A stretch of DNA of 64,000 nucleotides. Origin: an uncultured Oscillospiraceae bacterium. GTDB taxonomy: Bacteria > Bacillota > Clostridia > Oscillospirales > Oscillospiraceae. The translations under genes were made by a program, and so were the position numbers. The notes below the pieces were generated by a model that ran no database searches, was not told where the DNA came from, and was given only the letters and a program-made list of their open reading frames with translations. Each line of letters begins with the position of its first letter. Position 1 is the first letter of the stretch. Positions 25,054 to 34,123 of this stretch are shown one piece after another. The stretch is from positions 124,001-188,000 of the forward strand of contig CAKTOW010000003.1 in the NCBI GenBank assembly GCA_934590325.1, written 5' to 3'.

Positions 25054-27081
25054 TTACTGCAGTAGTGTGTTTTCGCCCACGGCGGTGCTGCCGCCCCGGG
25101 TGAACCATGCGTTGATGATGTCTACGGCGGCGTTGGCCAGCAGACTGCCGCTGCCGCCCTTCTCCACCACGATGGCGATGGCGATCTGGGGATCGTCATA
25201 GGGGGCGTAGGCCACGAAGGTGCCGTTGGCGATGTCCGTACCCACCTGGGCGGAGCCGGTCTTGGCGCCCGCCTCCACCACGCAGCGGGAAAAGGCGCTG
25301 GTCAGTGAGTCGTGGGTCAGGTCGTGCATGCCCTTGGTGATGGCCGCCACGGTGGAGTCGGACAGTTCCATGTCGTTCAGGGGGCCTTTGTTATAAACGT
25401 CGATAATTCGCGAATTATCGTAAGATTTAACTGTTTTCAGAAGATGTGCCTCGTAGTGCTCACCGCCGGACACCAGCGTGGCCACGTAGTTGGCCAGCTG
25501 CAGGGGGGTGAACAGGTTGTAGGACTGGCCGATAGCGGCGGTGATGGTCTGACCGTCTGTCCACTCCCGGTCGTGGGCCTCCGCCCACTCCGGCGAGGCC
25601 AGCACACCGCTGGCGTCGCCGATCTCGATGCCGGTGGACTGCCCCAGGCCGAAGGCCGTGGCGTATTCGTCCAGCTTCTTGATGCCCGTCAGGCGGCCCA
25701 CCTCGTAGTAGAAGTAGTTGCAGGAATCCACGATGGCCTGGCTGACGTTGATGCGGCCGTGGGTCATGCCCGCCTGCCGCCATATCCAGCACATGGGCTG
25801 GGGATCCTTGTAGTAGGTGTAGATACCCCGGTCCTCGATGATGGTAGAGGGGGTGATGATGCCCTCCTCCAGCGCCGCGGCGGAGGTACACAGCTTGAAG
25901 GTGGAGCCGGGGGCATAGATGCCCTGGGTGGCGCGGTTGAACATGGGCAGGCGTTCGTCGGCCGCCAGCTCCTCATAGTCCTGGTTGAAGGTCTCCAGGT
26001 CGTAGGTGGGGTAGCTGGCCAGTGCCAGCACCTCGCCGGTGCCTACCTCAATGACCGCCGCCGCGCCGCCCCGCTGGTAGCTGTCCTTGTCCATCATGCC
26101 CTGAATGGTCTCGGCCAGCGTTTCCTCCACCACCCGCTGCAGGTCGATGTCCAGCGTCAGGGCCACGGTGCCGCCGGGCTGGGGCTCGCGGGTGTACAGC
26201 TCGCCGGTGAGCTTGCCGTTCTCGTCAGTGGTGATGAGCCGCCTGCCGTCCTTGCCGTGGAGGTATTCCTCAAAGGCCTTCTCCACGCCGTCCTTGCCCA
26301 CCAGATCATTCATGTTGTATCCCTTGTCGGCGTAGCCCACGTAGCCGGTGGCCTCGTCGCTGCGCCATTCCTCCTGCCATATGGCGCCCACGGTGCCCAG
26401 GATGTGGGCGGCCAGCTTGGTGTTGTACACCCGCGCCGCCGCCGTCTTGATGGTCACGCCCTCGTAGTGCCCGTCGGTGATGCGGCTCAGCAGGTCCGTG
26501 GACACGTCCTCGGCGAAAGTATAGCTGCTGCGGCCGTCCAGCTCGTACCGGACGCCTACGATCAGCCGCGCCTGCGCGTTGGGCAGGCTCTCGTCTATTT
26601 TGTACAGGGCCCGCAGCGCGGCAAAGGTCTCCTCGTCGGTGCCGTTCTGGGGCAGCTTGTTGTCTTTCAGGTATTTCTTGAAGGCCTCCGACCGGCTGGC
26701 GGTGGTCAGGCGGGGGGAGGCGCCCATGGTCATGGGCAGCGTGTCGTTCCACAGCACGTCCTGCTCCTGGCACAGCTGTATCAGTCGCAGTATGGCGTCG
26801 TTCAGCGCCGCCTGGTCCTTGCCGAAGCCGCTCTTGTCCAGCACCAGGGTATAGGCCAGGCGGTTGCTGACCAGCACCTTGCCGTTGCGGTCGGTGATGA
26901 TGCCCCGCGAGGCGGTCACCGTTTCGCTGGTGGTGTTGCTGGTGATGGATTTGGCGCGGTTCTCGCTGCCGTGTGCCACCTGTGCGTCGTACAGCACGGC
27001 GAAAAACAGCAGCAGAAACGCGGCAAAAAAGCCCAGCAGCATATATACGCGCCGTCTGGCGGGGTGAGGGTTCTTTATCAT
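25054..27081 (-). CDS. mrdA: Penicillin-binding protein 2 (elongation transpeptidase)
   Basis: 675 aa class B PBP. An N-terminal membrane anchor (RRRVYMLLGFFAAFLLLFFAVL) and a dimerisation domain with ASRGIITDRNGKVL come first. The transpeptidase domain has STFK in APGSTFKLCTSAA (about 392), SCN in VDSCNYFYYEVG (about 453) and KTG in AGAKTGSAQVG (about 605). It crosslinks lateral-wall peptidoglycan with MreCD and RodA. Gene order mreC-mreD-mrdA supports this. RodA and MreB are not in the window. Confidence 0.95.
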   Translation of the reverse strand: MIKNPHPARRRVYMLLGFFAAFLLLFFAVLYDAQVAHGSENRAKSITSNTTSETVTASRGIITDRNGKVLVSNRLAYTLVLDKSGFGKDQAALNDAILRLIQLCQEQDVLWNDTLPMTMGASPRLTTASRSEAFKKYLKDNKLPQNGTDEETFAALRALYKIDESLPNAQARLIVGVRYELDGRSSYTFAEDVSTDLLSRITDGHYEGVTIKTAAARVYNTKLAAHILGTVGAIWQEEWRSDEATGYVGYADKGYNMNDLVGKDGVEKAFEEYLHGKDGRRLITTDENGKLTGELYTREPQPGGTVALTLDIDLQRVVEETLAETIQGMMDKDSYQRGGAAAVIEVGTGEVLALASYPTYDLETFNQDYEELAADERLPMFNRATQGIYAPGSTFKLCTSAAALEEGIITPSTIIEDRGIYTYYKDPQPMCWIWRQAGMTHGRINVSQAIVDSCNYFYYEVGRLTGIKKLDEYATAFGLGQSTGIEIGDASGVLASPEWAEAHDREWTDGQTITAAIGQSYNLFTPLQLANYVATLVSGGEHYEAHLLKTVKSYDNSRIIDVYNKGPLNDMELSDSTVAAITKGMHDLTHDSLTSAFSRCVVEAGAKTGSAQVGTDIANGTFVAYAPYDDPQIAIAIVVEKGGSGSLLANAAVDIINAWFTRGGSTAVGENTLLQ

Positions 27082-27108
27082 GATGGTTCTCCTATGCCGT
27101 TGCCTGTG

Positions 27109-27618
27109 TCATTCGCTCTGTGTCCGCCGCTGCACCCAGCGCAGCAGCGGGTGCGCCGCCGCGGCAAAGGGCAGCGTCAGCAGCATCTCCCGTCCCAGCA
27201 GCGAGGCCGCCGTAGCCAGTGACGCGCCGTTCTGCCCGGCCAGCACCGCCATGTGCAGCAGCCCGCACAGCAGCATGGCCGCCGTCGTCACTGTCAGCGA
27301 GCATACCAGTCCCGCCACGATGACCTGTCCGCTGAGCACCCACGCGATGGCCGCCCCGGCCAGGAACGCCAGCGCGTAGAAGCACGGCAGGCCCGCCACC
27401 GGCGATAGAAGGTCGCACACGATGCCGAAGAACACCGCGTAGATCAGCGCCTGCTCGCTGCGCTCCAGCGTGGCGGGTATCACCGCGATGGCCGGCAGCA
27501 GGAACGGGTGCACGCCCCATACCTGTATGTGCACCAGCACCAGCCCCTGCACCAACACCAGCGCCAGCGCGCACAGGCAGTACAATATCCACTTGGCCGC
27601 GATAGCCCGCCGTGTCAT
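27109..27618 (-). CDS. mreD: Rod-shape determining protein MreD
   Basis: 169 aa, five or six hydrophobic segments over nearly the whole length, with the MreD-like YAVFFGIVCDLLSPVAGLPC. Position between mreC and mrdA decides the call, because MreD sequences are poorly conserved. GGAGG is seven bases before the ATG. Part of the elongasome membrane module. Confidence 0.88.
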   Translation of the reverse strand: MTRRAIAAKWILYCLCALALVLVQGLVLVHIQVWGVHPFLLPAIAVIPATLERSEQALIYAVFFGIVCDLLSPVAGLPCFYALAFLAGAAIAWVLSGQVIVAGLVCSLTVTTAAMLLCGLLHMAVLAGQNGASLATAASLLGREMLLTLPFAAAAHPLLRWVQRRTQSE

Positions 27619-27630
27619 AGCCTTCCTCCG

Positions 27631-28470
27631 TTACTGTATCACGTCAAACTCCGTGATGATGAACAATTCCTGTGTGTGCGTCACGTCGCACTTGGGCTCC
27701 AGCACCGCGTACCGCGCCAGGCCGCCGTCGTCGGTCTGCACCGCGTCCACGGTGCCTATCACCAGCCCGGAGGGGTAGTACCCGCCCAGTCCGGAGGTCA
27801 CGATCACGTCGCCCTTGATCAGGCTGGCGCTGTCAGTGAGATACTGCAGCCGCAGCTTCCCCTCGCTCATCAGGGCCAGGTCGCCCCCGGCCACGGCCGT
27901 TTCACCGGTGCGGAACACCGTGGCGCCGAACTGAGACTCCGTGTCCAGCACCGTGGAGAGCCTGCACCAGTTCAGCCCGGCCTCCGTGACCACGCCGGCC
28001 AGCGCGCCGGTGCTGTCCACCGCGCAGTCGCCCACGGCCACGCCGTGCTGCGTGCCCCGGTCCAGCACCAGCGTACTGGCCCAGTTGGAAACCTCGCGCT
28101 GGGTCACGTGGGCGGCCTCGAACTGCAGGTCGCTGCGCTGCTGGCGCAGACCCAACAGCTCGCGCAGCTGCTGGTTCTCCTCCGCCGCGGGCTGTGCCGC
28201 GCGCAGCTGCTCCTCCAGGTCCGCGATGCGCTGGCGCAGCTCCTCGTTCTCCTGCTGCAGCGCCTCCACGCTGTCGAACCGGTCGCCGATGCCGCCGACC
28301 CATCCGGCCACCGCCGCCCCCGCTGAGCGGAAGGGCGAGGCGATGACGCCCAGCGCGTTGTGCAGCAGCCCCGTCCCGGAGCTCAGCGCCGACACCACGC
28401 ACAGCATCACCGCGATGGTGGCCGCCGCGGCCAGCAGCCATATTCCCGTTTTCGTAAAAAATCGCTTCAT
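27631..28470 (-). CDS. mreC: Rod-shape determining protein MreC
   Basis: 279 aa: N-terminal membrane helix (IWLLAAAATIAVMLCVVSAL), then a coiled coil (about 68-110, ALQQENEELRQRIADLEEQL), then the beta-rich periplasmic-type domain with VLDRGTQHGVAVGD, TGALAGVVTEAG and VTSGLGGYYPSGLVIGTV. It scaffolds PBP2/RodA activation. Spacing of 12 bp to mreD. Confidence 0.94.
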   Translation of the reverse strand: MKRFFTKTGIWLLAAAATIAVMLCVVSALSSGTGLLHNALGVIASPFRSAGAAVAGWVGGIGDRFDSVEALQQENEELRQRIADLEEQLRAAQPAAEENQQLRELLGLRQQRSDLQFEAAHVTQREVSNWASTLVLDRGTQHGVAVGDCAVDSTGALAGVVTEAGLNWCRLSTVLDTESQFGATVFRTGETAVAGGDLALMSEGKLRLQYLTDSASLIKGDVIVTSGLGGYYPSGLVIGTVDAVQTDDGGLARYAVLEPKCDVTHTQELFIITEFDVIQ

Positions 28471-28486
28471 TGGGTGTACCCCTGTA

Positions 28487-29059
28487 TCAACCTAATAATG
28501 TAATGCCGAATTCCCCCAGCATCTCGCTGAGCATCACCACCGGCAGCCCCATCACGTTGAAAAAATCCCCGTCGATGCGCTCCACCAGCAGTGCGCCCTG
28601 CCCCTGTACGCCGTAGGCGCCTGCCTTGTCCATGGGCTCGCCCCCGGCGATGTAGGCGCGCAGCTCCCGCTCTGTGGCTGGGCGGAAATACACGTCCGTG
28701 GTCTGTGCGCGGGTCAGGGACCGCTGCCCCTGCCGCACCGTCACGCCGGTGCACACTGTGTGGTGCCGCCCCTGCAGCGCCGTCAGCATCCGCAGGGCCT
28801 CCGCCTCGTCGGCGGGCTTGCCCAGCTTCTTGTCGTCCAGGAACACCATGGTGTCCGCCGTGATGACGATCTCGTCCTCCGCTGATACCACCGCCTGGGA
28901 CTTCTCCCGCGAGATGTAGCACACGGTCTCCTGCGGCGTCAGCCCGGCGGGGAAGTACTCCTCCACCTCCGGCACCCGGATAGTGAAGTCGTTGATGCCC
29001 ATCCGCCGCAGCAGCTCCTGCCGCCGGGGCGACCCGGAGGCCAACACGATCTTCGCCAT
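28487..29059 (-). CDS. maf: Maf-family nucleoside triphosphate pyrophosphatase
   Basis: 190 aa from ATG 29059 (MAKIVLASGSPRRQELL). Family signatures are ASGSPRRQELLRR, SREKSQAVV, ITADTMV and GAYGVQGQGALLVERIDGDFFNVMGLPV. These enzymes hydrolyse dTTP/UTP or modified nucleotides and influence septum formation. A GTG at 29068, overlapping the dut stop, is an alternative start. Sits upstream of mreC as in Bacillus. Confidence 0.94.
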   Translation of the reverse strand: MAKIVLASGSPRRQELLRRMGINDFTIRVPEVEEYFPAGLTPQETVCYISREKSQAVVSAEDEIVITADTMVFLDDKKLGKPADEAEALRMLTALQGRHHTVCTGVTVRQGQRSLTRAQTTDVYFRPATERELRAYIAGGEPMDKAGAYGVQGQGALLVERIDGDFFNVMGLPVVMLSEMLGEFGITLLG

Positions 29060-29064
29060 GGCCG

Positions 29065-29514
29065 TCACCTGCCTGTGGAGCCGAAGCCGCCGGCGCCCCG
29101 GCCGGTCTCGTCCAGGTCCTCCACCGGCGTCAGCACGGGCTGCACCACCGGCACCACCATCAGCTGCGCGATACGGTCGCCGGGCTGCACCGTGTAGGGC
29201 TTGCCGCCCAGGTTTACCAGCCCCACGCCGATCTCGCCCCGGTAGTCACTGTCGATGACCCCTACGCCGTTGCTCAGGCACACGCCCTTCTTGATGCCCA
29301 GCCCGCTGCGGGCGAACACCAGCGCCACATAGTCCGCCGAGGGCAGCGCGATGGCGATGCCCGTGGGGACCAGCGTCCGCTCCCCGGCCTCCAGCGTCAC
29401 CGCACGGTCTATGCAGGCGCACAGGTCCATACAGGCCGCCCCGGCGGTGGCAAAGCGGGGGAGGGGTATCTCCGTCCCGATCTTGGGGGATAGGGCTTTT
29501 ATCTTCAGCTCCAT
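29065..29514 (-). CDS. dut: Deoxyuridine 5'-triphosphate nucleotidohydrolase (dUTPase)
   Basis: 149 aa from ATG 29514 (MELKIKALSPKIG). All five trimeric dUTPase motifs are visible: GAACMDLCA, FARSGLGIKKG, GVIDSDYRGEIGV, PGDRIAQLMV and the C-terminal RGAGGFGSTGR P-loop-like arm. It keeps uracil out of DNA and supplies dUMP. AAAAGG lies upstream, and upstream in-frame codons overlap an AT-rich leader. Confidence 0.96.
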   Translation of the reverse strand: MELKIKALSPKIGTEIPLPRFATAGAACMDLCACIDRAVTLEAGERTLVPTGIAIALPSADYVALVFARSGLGIKKGVCLSNGVGVIDSDYRGEIGVGLVNLGGKPYTVQPGDRIAQLMVVPVVQPVLTPVEDLDETGRGAGGFGSTGR

Positions 29515-29581
29515 AGTAACACCTTTTTCTCTCAGAATTGAATACAATTTGTAAATTTTGCCTGTCGTTATACTGTCTGTT

Positions 29582-31663
29582 TTACTCCACGCCCCGATAG
29601 AACAGCCCTCTTGTGCTGTCTCCGTCGGCGCGGACCGCCCCATTCCTGTGGGCGCGCAGGATGGCCGCGCACTCCGCGGGGCTCTCCGTGGTGAACCGCA
29701 GCCGCCCGTACCGCAGGCCGCACCGGAATACCTCCGGCTTGTCCGCCAGCACCAGCACCTTGCCGTTCTCTATCTCGCACCGGCAGCCGTAGGCGCACAG
29801 CACCGGGAATTGCGCCCCCACCCGGTCGGTGAGCACGCTGCCCTCCCCGTGGGCGCAGCCGGCGTTGTTCTTCGTCACGCAGTTCTCCGTGACCATCAGC
29901 GGCAGCCGGCCGTAGACGATGCCCTCGCAGGGCACGTACTTGGCCAGGTCCCGCACCTGCTGCCACCGCAGCTCGAAGCTGGCCGTCACGGAGTCCAGCC
30001 CCATCTCCTGCCAGAACCGCACCGCCCGGCTGTTGTAGACGTTCAGGCCGAAGTCCCCCCGCAGTGTCCGGCCCAGGCCCCGGGCGATGGGCAGGTGGCC
30101 CAGGTTGCCGACGGCCACGGACGCTGCCTCCGGGTGCCGCTGCAGGATGTCCCGCAGCACCGGCTCGTCCGCCGTGCGGAATATCCGCGGCAGCACCGCG
30201 CAGAACTCCGTCCTTCCCGCGTAGGCGGACAAGTCCAGCTTATCCAGCAGCTCCGCCGGGATATACACGATGGCGGGCTTTTCCGCCAGCAATTCCTCCG
30301 TTATCTGTTCGCACCGGCTGACGGACACGGTAAAGTCCATGACCTCCGCGCCCTCCGGCGCCTCCGGCAGGGGGGCGGCGGGCAGTATCCGCCGGGCCGG
30401 GATGTCCTCCCGCCGGGCCGCCAGTTCGTCCAGCACCTCCCGGCGCAGACCGTTGACGGCACTGGCGGAGACCATCAGCCCCTCGTCCAGATCTATCTCC
30501 ACGCTGTCCGCCGTGAACACGGTGCCGCCGGTCTTGGTGAGCCGCTGCCGCAGCTCCTCCGCCGTCACCGCCCGGTTCCGGGCTTCCTCCGGCATATCGC
30601 CTGTTGCCATGGTTATGGCCACGCCGCCGTTGACGGCGCAGGCGCCGCCCAACGTCACCGGCTTGCCCCGCTTCACCGTCAGGCGGAGGTTTACGGGTAT
30701 TTTTCGGTTTTCTTTGCCGTTTTCGTACCGCTCCCGCGCCCGGGCGAACAGCTCCTTCGGCTCCGGCATGTTCTCCGGCCGTGTGCCGAACATGGCCCGG
30801 CCCTTTTTGCCCAGCCAGTAGCCGTCGGTAAAGCCGCTGCGGGAGAAGGCCTGCTCCAGCGCGGCGGATTCCTCCGCCGTGGGGCTGCGCCTCTCGTCCA
30901 GCAGCCGCCGATAGATGGACGTCACCACCGCCACGTACTCCGGGCGCTTCAGCCTCCCCTCTATCTTCAGGCAGTCCACGCCCATTTGCTCCATGTCCTG
31001 CAGATACGCGGACAGGTTGGCGTCCTTCAGGCTCAGGGGATAGTTGTTTCTGCAGGGCCCGTTGACGCCGTAGGGCAGGCGGCAGGGCTGGGCGCAGGCG
31101 CCCCGGTTGCCGCTGCGCTGTCCCAGCACGGCGCTCATCTCACACTGTCCCGAGTAGCACATGCACAGGGCACCGTGGCCGAACACCTCGATCTCCGCCC
31201 TGCACCCGGCGCATATCTCCGCCACGTCCTCCCGGCGCAGCTCCCGCGCCAGCACCACCCGCTCCATACCCAGCGCGGCTGCCTCATTGGCGCCGCCCAG
31301 GGTGAACAGGCTCATCTGCGTGCTGGCGTGTATGGGCAGGTCGGGCACGGTCTCCCTGGCCAGGGCCAGCAGTCCCCAGTCCTGCACCAACACCGCGTCC
31401 GCGCCCATGGCGCTGGCCTTGCGCAGCGCCTCCGCCGCCTGGGGCAGCTCCCGGTCCGTCACCAGCGTGTTCAGGGTAAGGAACACCCTCACCCCCCGCA
31501 GATGGCAATACCGCACCGCCGACGCGAAATCCTCGTCGGTAAAATTCTTTGCGCTCCGCCGCGCGTTGAAGGCGCCGAAGCCCATATATACCGCGTCGGC
31601 GCCGCTTTGCACCGCGGCCGTCAGCGCCTCATACCCGCCTGCGGGGGACAGAAGCTCCATCAT
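29582..31663 (-). CDS. U32-family protein (RlhA/YrrN-O-like)
   Basis: 693 aa. The U32 core (about 1-330) shows ELLSPAGGYEALTAAVQSGA, YMGFGAFNARRSAKNF, HASTQMSLFTLGGANEAA and the Cys cluster CMCYSGQCEMSAVLGQRSGN followed by CAQPCRLPY. LKIEGRLKRPEYVA closes the core. A C-terminal DUF3656-like region follows. Some family members are peptidases; E. coli RlhA hydroxylates C2501 of 23S rRNA and TrhP hydroxylates tRNA U34. I infer an RNA-hydroxylation role over collagenase activity. It overlaps zapA by four bases (ATGA). Confidence 0.9.
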   Translation of the reverse strand: MMELLSPAGGYEALTAAVQSGADAVYMGFGAFNARRSAKNFTDEDFASAVRYCHLRGVRVFLTLNTLVTDRELPQAAEALRKASAMGADAVLVQDWGLLALARETVPDLPIHASTQMSLFTLGGANEAAALGMERVVLARELRREDVAEICAGCRAEIEVFGHGALCMCYSGQCEMSAVLGQRSGNRGACAQPCRLPYGVNGPCRNNYPLSLKDANLSAYLQDMEQMGVDCLKIEGRLKRPEYVAVVTSIYRRLLDERRSPTAEESAALEQAFSRSGFTDGYWLGKKGRAMFGTRPENMPEPKELFARARERYENGKENRKIPVNLRLTVKRGKPVTLGGACAVNGGVAITMATGDMPEEARNRAVTAEELRQRLTKTGGTVFTADSVEIDLDEGLMVSASAVNGLRREVLDELAARREDIPARRILPAAPLPEAPEGAEVMDFTVSVSRCEQITEELLAEKPAIVYIPAELLDKLDLSAYAGRTEFCAVLPRIFRTADEPVLRDILQRHPEAASVAVGNLGHLPIARGLGRTLRGDFGLNVYNSRAVRFWQEMGLDSVTASFELRWQQVRDLAKYVPCEGIVYGRLPLMVTENCVTKNNAGCAHGEGSVLTDRVGAQFPVLCAYGCRCEIENGKVLVLADKPEVFRCGLRYGRLRFTTESPAECAAILRAHRNGAVRADGDSTRGLFYRGVE

Positions 31664-31986
31664 CCCCGGCGGTTATTCTGATTCTGGGCGTTCTGCAGCT
31701 TGCGGCGCAGCTCCGCGGCCTCGTTCTTGGCGCGGCTGGCCTCGTCCAGATAGGTCTTGACCTGGCGGCGCAGATTCTCCGCGCCCTCCTGCGCCTTGGC
31801 CAGCTGGTCGGCCAGATTCACCGCCGCCAGCACCGCCGCCGCGTCGCGGCTCATGTGGGCGGTGTCCATCAGGTTCTGCATCTCTGCGTCCACCATGCCG
31901 CCGATCTTCTCCATGTAGGCGGCGTCCTCCTCCGCCACGAGGATGTACTCCGTGCCGCAGATGGTCATCGTTACCCGGTTCGCCAT
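31660..31986 (-). CDS. zapA: Cell division protein ZapA
   Basis: 108 aa from ATG 31986 (MANRVTMTICGTEYILVAEE), AAGGAGG eight bases upstream. The N-terminal globular part has the ZapA-like VTICGTEY...YMEKIGGMVDAEM pattern and the C-terminal half is a coiled coil (LRRQVKTYLDEASRAKNEAA). It bundles FtsZ filaments. It heads the U32-dut-maf-mre operon. Confidence 0.9.
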   Translation of the reverse strand: MANRVTMTICGTEYILVAEEDAAYMEKIGGMVDAEMQNLMDTAHMSRDAAAVLAAVNLADQLAKAQEGAENLRRQVKTYLDEASRAKNEAAELRRKLQNAQNQNNRRG

Positions 31987-32042
31987 GACAAAGCCCTCCT
32001 TGTATTTATCAACATTTGTGTATACATACCTATACATAATCC

Positions 32043-32148
32043 ATTATAGCACAAATCCCGGCGGAGGAAAGCCTATTTTGCCGAAAAGCGGAAATTTGTA
32101 AAAAGTTGTCCCGTCCCGCTTTACGCCGCCCCCTTTTTCGTGTAGAAT
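32043..32148. promoter_or_regulatory. Divergent promoters zapA / dnaD-like gene
   Basis: Minus strand: TATAAT (32043-32048) with an upstream TGC (extended -10) and a poor -35, reading to zapA. Plus strand: TTTACG (32120-32125), 17-bp spacer, TAGAAT (32143-32148), reading to the replication genes. Confidence 0.65.
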
Positions 32149-32179
32149 GGAGGGCACTACGAGGAAAGGAGGCATCCCC

Positions 32180-33112
32180 ATGGACGGATATATTCTCCGC
32201 GACAAGCGCGAGCAGCTGACCCTGCCCGCCGATGCCGCGGATAAGCTGCTGCGCAGCGGCCAGGGCGATGCCGCCCTGCTGTACCTTGCGCTGCGCCGCT
32301 TCGGCCGCGGCGTCACCCCGGAGGAGTTGGAAAAGGTCCTGCCCATCAGCCGCCTGCGCATCGACGCCGCGGAAAAGACCCTGCAGGAGCTGGGCCTCCT
32401 GCCCCGCCCGGAGCACCAGGTGCCCCCCGCCCCGGCGGACGAGCGCCCGGTCTACACCGCCCAGGACATCGCCGGCCTGCTGACGGACAACGAGGGCTTC
32501 CGCCTGCTGGTGCCCCAGACGGAGCAGCAGCTGGGCAAGAAGCTCCGCACCCCCGACCTGCAGATACTGGCCGGGCTCTACGACGACGTGGGCATGCCCG
32601 CCGACGTGATCTACCTGCTGGTATGCCACTGTGTGGAGCGCGCCAAGCGCCAATGGGGTGAGGGACGCCGTCCCACCCTCCGCCAGATCGAGAAGGAGGG
32701 CTACCGCTGGGCGCAGCTGGGTATATTTGACCAGAATTCTGCCTCCGTCTACCTGAAAAAGTGGGCGGAAAGGGAGAGGAAGTACACTTCCTATCTGCGG
32801 AATTTGCAGATCCTTAACAGGCAGCCGGTGGAGGCGGAGCGCCGCTACATCGACCAGTGGATAGACATGGGCTTCCCGCCGGAGACCGTGGCCCTGGCCT
32901 ACGAGCGCACGGTGTTCTACAAGAAGGACCTGAACTGGCGGTACCTGAACGGCATCCTGCGCCGCTGGCACGATGCCGGCTGGCACACCCCCCACCAGGT
33001 GGAGGAGGGCGAAAAGGGCGGCAAGCCCGCCCCCAACAGCGCCGCCCGTCCCGCCGCCCCCGGCAGCGGAGGGAACAAGGACGCCTGGATGCGCCGCTAT
33101 ATAAAGAGGTGA
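32180..33112 (+). CDS. DnaD-like replication initiation/loader protein
   Basis: 310 aa from ATG 32180 (MDGYILRDKREQLTL), AAAGGAGG upstream. Two DnaD/DnaB2-type helical domains are visible, around 110-185 and 200-275. The latter ends in KKDLNWRYLNGILRRWHDAG, the DnaD-family C-terminal motif. In Firmicutes such proteins act with DnaB and DnaI to place DnaC helicase at origins. Four bases separate it from the ATPase loader gene, supporting this role. Confidence 0.85.
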   Translation: MDGYILRDKREQLTLPADAADKLLRSGQGDAALLYLALRRFGRGVTPEELEKVLPISRLRIDAAEKTLQELGLLPRPEHQVPPAPADERPVYTAQDIAGLLTDNEGFRLLVPQTEQQLGKKLRTPDLQILAGLYDDVGMPADVIYLLVCHCVERAKRQWGEGRRPTLRQIEKEGYRWAQLGIFDQNSASVYLKKWAERERKYTSYLRNLQILNRQPVEAERRYIDQWIDMGFPPETVALAYERTVFYKKDLNWRYLNGILRRWHDAGWHTPHQVEEGEKGGKPAPNSAARPAAPGSGGNKDAWMRRYIKR

Positions 33113-33116
33113 GAGT

Positions 33117-34094
33117 ATGTCATACGACGGTATCATCATGCAGCGGGCCATCGCCCGCTTTGACCAGGCCAAGCAGCGCCGCGAGGCGGAGCTGGAGCAG
33201 CGCCGCCGGGAGGTCTACGCCCGGCAGCCCCGCCTGCAGGAGATCGAGCGCACCCTCCGCGGCACCATGAGCCGCATCGTGGCCGCCGCCATGAAAAAGG
33301 GCGACGACCCTCTGCCCGCCCTCCGCGTCCTCCGGGACGAGAACCTCTCCCTGCAGCAGGAGCGCGCGTCCCTGCTGACGGAGCTGGGCTACCCCGCCGA
33401 CTATCTGGAGGACAAGCCCGCCTGCCCCCTCTGCGGCGACACCGGCTACGACAAGCACGGCGTATGCCGCTGCCTGCGCAGCTACTACGCCCGCGAGCAG
33501 CTGCAGGAGCTCTCCCGTCTGCTCCCCCTGGGCGAGGCGCGGTTCGAGACCTTCCGCTTTGATTTGTACGACAGTGCGGTGTGGGAGAGCTACGGCACCT
33601 CGCCCCGCGCCAACATGGAGCATAATTTCGACGTCTGCCGTGACTATGCCAACCAGTTCTCCCGCGGCAGCGGCAGCCTGCTGCTCTCCGGCGGCACCGG
33701 CCTGGGCAAGACGTTCCTCTCCGCCTGTATCGCCCGCGTGGTCAGCGAGGGCGGATTCTCCGTGGTCTACGACACCGCCATCAGCATCTTCGCCCGGCTG
33801 GAGGATGCCAAGTTCCGCCCGGACGAGACCAACGCCGCCGATGTCCGCCGCTGCGAGAGCTGCGACCTGCTGATCCTGGACGACCTGGGCACCGAGATGA
33901 CCACCTCCTTTGTCCAAAGCGCCCTGTACCAGCTGGTCAACGGCCGTATGCTCTCCGGCAAATCCACCATCATCAACACCAACCTGGCGCCCCAGGAGCT
34001 GGCCGCCCGCTACGGTGCGCCCATCCTCTCCCGCATCGAGGGCACCTACGAGATACTGCCCTTCTTCGGCGATGACATTCGCACAAAGCAATAA
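33117..34094 (+). CDS. DnaI/DnaC-like helicase-loader AAA+ ATPase
   Basis: 325 aa. The N-terminal helical region is followed by a zinc-ribbon-like CPLCGDTGYDKHGVCRC (about 102-118). The AAA+ domain has Walker A SGGTGLGKTFLS (about 190), Walker B LLILDDLGTE (about 258), and the sensor-like INTNLAPQEL and SRIEG. This matches primosomal DnaI and IstB/DnaC-type loaders. No transposase is adjacent, so a chromosomal loader working with the preceding DnaD-like protein is favoured. Confidence 0.9.
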   Translation: MSYDGIIMQRAIARFDQAKQRREAELEQRRREVYARQPRLQEIERTLRGTMSRIVAAAMKKGDDPLPALRVLRDENLSLQQERASLLTELGYPADYLEDKPACPLCGDTGYDKHGVCRCLRSYYAREQLQELSRLLPLGEARFETFRFDLYDSAVWESYGTSPRANMEHNFDVCRDYANQFSRGSGSLLLSGGTGLGKTFLSACIARVVSEGGFSVVYDTAISIFARLEDAKFRPDETNAADVRRCESCDLLILDDLGTEMTTSFVQSALYQLVNGRMLSGKSTIINTNLAPQELAARYGAPILSRIEGTYEILPFFGDDIRTKQ

Positions 34095-34123
34095 AAAAGA
34101 CCGGCTCAGGCCGGTCTTTTTTT
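34093..34123. terminator. Bidirectional terminator between loader gene and noc
   Basis: AAAAAAGACCGGC / GCCGGTCTTTTTT stem with a short loop. The noc stop codon (34106-34108) lies within the hairpin. Confidence 0.85.

Noticed and set aside
33117..34094. IstB-type transposition helper instead of a replicative loader
   Set aside because: No IstA-like transposase or terminal repeats nearby, and the gene is coupled to a DnaD-like protein.
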